Shown here: piece after piece, positions 57,796 through 64,000 of the stretch | How positions within the stretch are numbered: position 1 is the first letter of the stretch | How the letters are laid out: every line of letters starts with the position of its first letter | Source of the DNA: Nectonema munidae | Lineage: Eukaryota > Nematomorpha > Nectonematoida > Nectonematidae | Direction: 5' to 3' | DNA length: 64,000 nt | Assembly (NCBI GenBank): GCA_030549495.1 | Contig: JAUIRK010000236.1 | Coordinates: 1-64,000, forward strand | Translations under genes and position numbers: made by a program | The notes under the pieces: generated by a model | What the model saw: the letters and a program-made list of their open reading frames with translations, nothing else | Database searches by the model: none | What the model was told of the DNA's origin: nothing

Positions 57796-59802
57796 CTCAG
57801 TAGGAATTCTAAGTAAAATTCTGAGTAGGAATTCTGAGTAGGAATTCTGAGTAGGAATCTAGACGGATGAGGCTCCTAAATCCTCTTAGTTCTTACTTAA
57901 TCTAGTTACTTTAATAAACTTATAATTTGTTGATATATTATTATGGTACTCTAAGTTTTATGATAAAAAGTCAATTTTCGCTTTTTATTAAACTATTACG
58001 CAAGATAAAAATAGCTTAAAAATTTTGTATAAAGCTTAAATTTATATGCTTCAAATTTGAGTTCTAGTTTAGTAAAATCCACCCTCCCCCCATAATTCCA
58101 ATTTCTAGATCCGCCCCTGTGTTCACTTAGTAAAGTAAATTATTTGAAAATATATTTAGGAGATTGGTCTATGAATTGACAGGTCCAAGAATTAAAATTT
58201 GGCCCCTTTATATAGAAATTGAAGTTTTATAATAGTAATAATTTTAGGTATTTTGGAAAAGATAATATTTAAAGGAGGAATCTTTTGACGAATTAATTAT
58301 TATTTTTTGAAAACACAATCATGCAAACTCGCGCCTAAAATAATGATGTGATATGACTTGAAGTTTAGAAAAATGGTAACAGAGCTTACATATCACTTCA
58401 TCCTTCTGTTGCGTGGATGTTCGTACTGCGTGTAAAGTGAAAAAACGGTGAGCCAGTCTTTCTTTGTTCGGAAGTTTGGCCATCTTCTTTCGAAATAAAA
58501 ATGGCGACACTTTATTCGATCTTAAACCTCTAAGGAGAGTGACTGTTCTTTTTAGTGTACTCTTGTATGCCGCATCTCCTTTGAATTGGAAAAGCCCTCT
58601 CTAACTTCTACAAATCGTTAAAATAGTTTTATAATTAATTAGGAAATTTCAAAAATTTATTTAAAAGTAAATTATTTTCCATTTTTAAAACTAAAGAATG
58701 GAATTAGCGTATTTCGCAAAAAAACAAACCTACAAATAATTAAATAAATTACCAAACGGGTAGGGGCTAGAATCCTTTTAGTTTCCTCTCCCTCCGTCTC
58801 TGTATTTGCTTACACAAGGAATTGTAAGATTCTGACTTGATGCAAAGATTCGTATATTGAGCAGAAATAGAGCATGACTTGTTTTTAGCGTTTTTAGGAA
58901 ATATAAGAAAAGTTTGGCGCAAAAATTTTACTAAGAAATGTTGTTGTTTTCATTGTAGATAACAAACGACTTTCTTACTAAGTCAAATATTTATTACAAT
59001 AATGAAAAAATTCTTTTATTATAAAGTCAAAAATCGATTTCCCGATTATGATGTTCAGACCGAATCTATCAAGATCTTTACAAAATTATTCAAAAAGAAA
59101 ATTTCATTCAATGATTTTCAAGCCCATTTTATGAAGTTCACGTTCAGAATAAAATTTGATGAGATTTACAGAAAATAATATTTATTTTAAATTTCTTAAT
59201 TATTAAATCTATTCATACTAAAATTGTGTATTAAATTTAGAAATGCGAAGACCAAATTATGGAAGCTACAAGATTTTATTAAAAATTCATGAAAAAAATA
59301 TTTTGAGGTATACTCTTTCAAAAAACAGATACTAAAAGTTTTTAAAGAATTTACATAAGAAAACATAAATTATTTTTGTTTGTTATTTTCAAAATATATT
59401 TTTGTGTAGAGATATTTCAAATGCTTATTGTAAAATAAAATATCTAGGATTTCACATGAAGAGATAATGAAAATTGTGAATTAATTCAATGCTATAGTTC
59501 TTGATATTTTATATATATTATATATAGTTGCAAATATTAAAATTAACATTTTTTCAAACTGTTTCATTTAATAATCTATTTAGATGGCGTTAAAAAAACA
59601 TCACTATTATTTATATCTTGATAATTTATGAAGGTACAGCAACATAGATTATCTCATTTAAATTTTTCCATAAAATAAAAGGAATATTTTTTTATATCAT
59701 TCACTTTTAAAGAAAAAAAAATTAAAAAAAAAAAAATTTTATTATTTTTTTTTAATTTGGACATTTTTTCAGATATTTTTATACAAAATTTCTTCAATAA
59801 TT
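57796..59802. other. No gene recognised upstream of U2
   Basis: Starts with the AATTCTGAGTAGGAA tandem repeat (to about 57860). GGATCTAG-like CAGGGGCGGATCTAGAAAT (minus, 58116) is a lone end of a small DNA transposon. A 63-codon minus frame (58510-58319, MSPFLFRKKMAKLPNKERLA) is less AT-rich but unrecognised. The 16-bp word TTTAGATGGCGTTAAA lies at 59579. Confidence 0.4.
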
Positions 59803-59989
59803 ATCGCTTCTCGGCCTATCGGCTAAGATCAAAAGTGTAGTATCTGTTCTCATCAGCTTAATATCTGATGCGCTCTGCATTGCGGAGCCAGTATATTAAA
59901 CTTATTTTTGAGAGGGGATGCACGAATTAGGCTTGCCTGTTCTGCATCGAGGTCGTGATGGTATTGCACTACCTCCGTCTTCGGCCACT
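59803..59989 (+). ncRNA. U2: U2 spliceosomal snRNA (gene or close pseudogene)
   Basis: Begins ATCGCTTCTCGGCCTATCGG, as U2 does, followed by CTAAGATCAAAAGTGTAGTA. GTAGTA (59837-59842) pairs with the intron branch site. Stem IIa (ATCAG...CTGAT), a IIb hairpin (CTCTGCATTGCGGAG), the Sm site ATTTTTG (59904-59910), a stem III (GATGCA...TGCATC) and the stem IV loop (GGTATTGCACTACC) are all present; length 187 nt is normal. Differences from the usual U2: one extra A before GTG and C for G in the stem IV loop. No upstream promoter element was recognised. U2 joins the U2 snRNP and selects the branch point. Confidence 0.9.
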
Positions 59990-61760
59990 TTATAATTTCA
60001 ATCATCATTTAGATTTTATCTAAAATTATAGTTTTAAATTTGGTATTTAATTTTTCAAACATCAATGATTAAAAAAATGTTACATGTTTTTAATTAGCAT
60101 TGTTTAAGTAAAAAATTTTTTATAAAAAGAAATTTCTGTACCGGCCCCCATGTTCACCCTCCCGATCTCATAGGTGAGACTGAGGGTTTAACACGTGGCT
60201 AAATTCTAAGATGCTCAAAAGTTTCCCATCAAATTGAGACATTTACTAGATTTTATTGCAATGAATATAATGGAAAAATGAATAACAAAAAATGAGAAAA
60301 ATAAAAGATACCGTTTAATAGTATCCATATAATTCATAAAAATCAAGAAACGAGTTCAAAACGTCAGCAAAAACCTTCAAAACAGAAATCGATCAGCTCT
60401 AATAAGTATTAAAGTTAGAGTGTGAGTCCCAAATATGGATGGGAGCTTTTGTTAAAAGAGAGGTAGGGAGAAGGATAAGGAGAACAAACGTGTGTTAATT
60501 CAGTCGGTTTAGTAAAAGATGAGTAAAAAGCCAGGGGCATAATATGGAAGTGACGGTAGAAAAGGGAAGAGAGTGTGAGTTATAACGGGCTTCATTAGTG
60601 GCTTCTAGCTACTGCAATGTGTGTAGTAGATTCTCATTTGAAAGTAATTAGCACCTTTTGTTCCTTGAAGAAACTTGTCACACCTTTAGCATACGCTCAT
60701 CGGCGGCTTATAGAAATGCAGCAAGAAAAACTAGTCAGGTGCTATCCCATCTACAACACCAAAGGCAGTGTTTGCAACGCTCAATTTATGGGACGCAAAC
60801 GTTTTACAGGTATAAGGAATAGAAAGGCAAATACTACATCATGCCGTCTTGCAGAATTATATAGTTAGTCTGGAGATGGAGCTCTCTACCAGGGTTGGAT
60901 CAAATACTAATTTTCCAATCTAAAATACAAATGCTCGCGCTAGCAAATTCTGTAATACAAATACTTTTATCATCAAAACCAAAGTATTTATTAATTTGAA
61001 ATTACAATTTATGAATTCTAGTTCTTTAAAACCTGGATCTCAACCTTAATTAAACTAATTTATATTTTAAATTCTAATTAAACTTATAAATATACTCATT
61101 CTTTTTTATATGGTAGAAGACCGTACATAATTGCTTCACAATAAAAAATATGTACAGTCAAAATTAGGAGGAGATTTTTTAAAAATCCTCTTTATCTCAA
61201 ACACCATACTCTTATTACCCCGTGGGGTCAATTTGGACACATGATAAAATTTAATTACAAATTGACTAGCACTTAGTCAAGCTTTTTGTCTCTTTTTTTA
61301 TAACTTTGATTGTAAGTCACCTTTGTTCCTTTTCAAATGATTTATTGCCATCATATTCCCTTTGTAACAAAAAATAACACATAGCCCCTTTTTACTATAA
61401 AAATATGTAGTAAGAATATAAATACCTTTTTAACTATTTCAAATTTGAGTACTCGCAGTACATTTATCTGTGGAACAGTTATAAGTATTACATTATATAG
61501 GCAACAAAAGTAAAAGAAAAATTTCTTTCGATATATTCACTTTACGAAAGCTGTCATTTATATAATATATAGCATGAAGATAATTTTATATTGTATCAAT
61601 TTATGTATCTTATTTGTTAATGATATTAGGAATGATGAATCTTATTTTTGTTTTCAAGTTGCTATAAAAAATTCGTGTTGCATTTTTACGTCTTGTAATA
61701 CTTCGTCTTTCTGAAATCTTTTATATTTACCTTTTTTTTGTTTCAAACTATTTTTTCCTG
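59990..61760. other. No gene recognised
   Basis: An 83-codon frame at 60617-60868 lies in a less AT-rich patch (60120-60880) but shows no motif. At 60893 CCAGGGTTGGATCAAATAC resembles the end of a small hAT-like element; no partner end was found. Confidence 0.4.
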
Positions 61761-61924
61761 TATAAATCATTTGTGTATAAGCATGCCAAATCCAAAAATA
61801 ATCTGTCGTATTCCTAAATCAAAGATAATAATACTGAGTCAAATATATCAGATGATGAATATACGTTTGAAAGTTATGTCAAAATTCATTGAAAGTTGTC
61901 TCATTTCTGGAAGTAAATTCTTCT

Positions 61925-62646
61925 TTCGAAATTTCTTCGAAGTGAAGCAAGTTTTGTTAAAAACGAACTCTTGGCTGAAAAATCAAAGAATAATAAAATT
62001 GATTGGAGTACTAAGTTTGCATCATATATAATTCGAGAGGTACCTGGACCCACACGTTACGCTATTTCGAGAGTCGATGATGAAGCTTCTTCATTGCTAC
62101 TGTTTTCCCTCAAAAAATTAAAAAGATTATTATCGAAGACACCAACAAAAAGGACAGGTTATTTTTGGTAAGAATTGGATGGCTTTGGATGATATAGAGC
62201 TGAATAGCTTTTTAGGGGTTTTGACTTGCCTGGGTGTGTACAAATCAAAGAACGAAGCCTCGAAGAACCTTTGGAGTTGTGAGAATGGAAGACCATTTTT
62301 CGCAGCCATAATGAAAAGGCATTGTTTTGAAAATATTTTTGCCGCTCTAAGATTCTATGACTTTTCGAAAAGAAAAAGTGAAGATAAATTTTTTCCAATC
62401 AAGGAATTATGGAGCGAGACGAATTCGATTTGTGAAAAATTATACAACCTAAACTTTTTCATTACTGTTGATGAGCAGTTGAAAGCGTTTCGCGGTAAAG
62501 CCCCGTTCAAGCAGTACGTTCCCAATCAACCAGCCAAATACGGAATAAAGTTTTGGACACTCTGTGACTCTATTTCGTTTTACAATTGGAGAACCATACC
62601 TTATCTTGGAAAAAAAATTGGTCTGCTTCAAAAAAAACATATCTGA
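61925..62646 (+). pseudogene. piggyBac-like transposase, second copy, broken
   Basis: Pieces in two frames. The first reads IDWSTKFASYIIREVPGPTR then YAISRVDDEAS; the second (62179-62646) reads ALDDIELNSFLGVLTCLGVY, KSKNEASKNLWSCENGRPFF, NIFAALRFYDFSKRK, then FFITVDEQLKAFRGKAPFKQ (VDEQ: the first catalytic Asp region) and YVPNQPAKYGIKFWTLCDS. A frame change lies near 62150-62180, and the reading ends about midway through the usual protein. No terminal repeats were found. It differs from the 24-kb copy in sequence, so it is a separate family. Confidence 0.85.
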
Positions 62647-62649
62647 ATC

Positions 62650-63440
62650 CGTTGTATTAGAATTATGCGAAAAAATTGAAAGTCTACAATATCACATTTG
62701 ATAATTTTCTTGTTCTTTTACTCTTGCACAAATTCTTAACTTCCATTGGAACTATGAGGAAAAATAAGACTTCTTTGAGTGAAAATTTTGAATCACACAT
62801 GGTAATTTTCTCATTTATTTTTTCAATATTTTTATTCTTTTTTTAGCGAAGGCAAAAATTTAGTTCCAAATTCTTGTTCACTAAAGACACTACGATACAA
62901 GGGTAAGAAGTGTTAAACAGTATCCAAATACAATAATCATTCGAATATTAACCAAAACAAAAAAATAGATAAAGCAAATAAGCACAGCAATCTTTCATCA
63001 GCATCTGACAAAATATAAACCTTAAAAAAGTCTTTTCCACAAATTAACTTCTGTAGATCCATCAGTATTTATCTTTTGCTAAAAGCAATTGCGGTAATCT
63101 AGTAAGCAATATCTTAACATATTTTTCTAGTACCAAGTATTTTCCATAATAATGACTGACTTGATTTAAAGTCGTGGCATTAATTTCATGCTTGGTTTCA
63201 ATAAAAAGCTCGACTCATATTGAAAGATATACGGTAAGTCTATTTTGCATTTGTTTGAAACATCCAGCTACCTTTAAAACGCTTAAAAAATAAAAAATTT
63301 TAGGCTTGAAATGAACGCAACAAGTGTTTTGATATATGATGTCTACAAAGAATATATAACAAGTTTTCCCCAAGATTCTCCTGAAATCTATATTCTTTCA
63401 AACAAGTCATAACATCATAAACTTCTGTTTTTCCAGTTGA
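62650..63440. other. No feature seen
   Basis: AT-rich sequence with no convincing frame. Confidence 0.4.
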
Positions 63441-63446
63441 GTTAAG

Positions 63447-63775
63447 AAGAAGAAGAAGATTTATTAATTGATAAAATAAAATTGGAATACACCACTAAAC
63501 ATATAAAAAAAGAATTTAATAAAGAATTTAAAAAGAAAGACATTGCATATTTATAGTTGGGAAAAAAATTCAAAAGGCCTACAAGCCGCTGATATGAATA
63601 AAACCCATATTACATCAATGAAATAGAAATACATCATATAGAATATTCATAAAATAAATATGAAGTAAAAATAAACACATTAGCTGGAATAAAATACAGA
63701 TAGTGTGCAGTGCGCATGATTAGAATGAGTGGCTGTTAATATATTGTTAAATAACTATTGGTGGTTGTTACACAC
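63447..63775 (-). mobile_element. CR1/Jockey-like LINE 3' end
   Basis: A 5'-truncated minus-strand insertion holding only the 3' UTR and tail. It matches 56862-57145 without visible mismatch, then adds ATTAATAAATC and a TTC-repeat tail (GAAGAAGAAG on +, 63447-63460). It ends at ACACAC|GGTAACC on its 5' side. Confidence 0.85.
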
Positions 63776-64000
63776 GGTAACCGGAAAAAAAGGTTTTCTT
63801 CATCATAGCACTTTGCAGCAAAAGATAATTAGAGAAGCGTTATGCTGATAATTGCAGTTGTTGCAAATCATATTGCAGTGTCGAGTTAGTAGCTACTACT
63901 ACACCACTACTAACACATGCATTATAACTTCTAATGCAGGAAACAAGGAAGAACTGAATTCAATTAGTGTAGTTTCTAAGGATTGTAAAAAGTATAATAA
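63776..64000. other. No feature seen
   Basis: Short flank to the window end. Confidence 0.4.

Overview
The window is AT-rich animal nuclear DNA with spliced genes and a dense load of degraded transposable elements. The U2 snRNA, the spliced serpin and the mix of CR1/Jockey-like and RTE LINEs, Penelope-like, piggyBac, hAT and Mutator-like elements fit an arthropod. A small crustacean such as a copepod is a reasonable guess, but nothing here fixes the species. No prokaryotic, viral or CRISPR features were seen.

Layout. 1-7.58 kb: two copies of one CR1/Jockey-like LINE, facing each other as a large inverted repeat with a rearranged centre. 7.58-9.0 kb: a composite repeat, found again in inverted orientation at 22.0-23.6 kb. 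9.66-11.49 kb: a 5'-truncated RTE-type LINE with a clear target-site duplication. 12.5-14.8 kb: a tRNA-derived SINE, a LINE 3' fragment and several tandem repeats. 14.8-17.0 kb: a perfect 64-bp inverted repeat and two oppositely oriented parts of a Penelope-like element. 18.3-18.7 kb: a LINE reverse-transcriptase scrap joined to a transposon end. 19.86-20.56 kb: an exon for a multi-pass membrane protein, possibly GPCR-like. 23.9-27.7 kb: a broken piggyBac element whose right terminal repeat is split by a hAT element. 28.1 and 35.1 kb: two copies of a second SINE-like family.

The main host gene is a serpin on the + strand. Its exons are recognisable at about 34.43, 40.93, 41.98 and 49.93 kb, a possible signal-peptide exon lies at 33.28 kb, and a polyadenylation signal is at 50.32 kb. 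The three downstream junctions keep reading phase; the join from the signal-peptide exon does not. The introns hold satellite DNA, a hAT MITE, a Mutator-like element, tandem repeats, SINEs and two LINEs. The reactive-loop hinge departs from the inhibitory consensus, so the protein is probably a non-inhibitory serpin.

53.5-56.9 kb on the minus strand holds a fragmented pair of genes: one of a transposon-associated orphan family and one resembling SAMD3-like proteins. A LINE 3' fragment abuts them. A U2 snRNA gene or close pseudogene lies at 59.8 kb, a second broken piggyBac transposase at 62 kb and another LINE 3' end at 63.5 kb. Except for the serpin, the receptor-like exon and the U2 gene, nearly everything recognisable is mobile-element sequence; the genes do not form a pathway.
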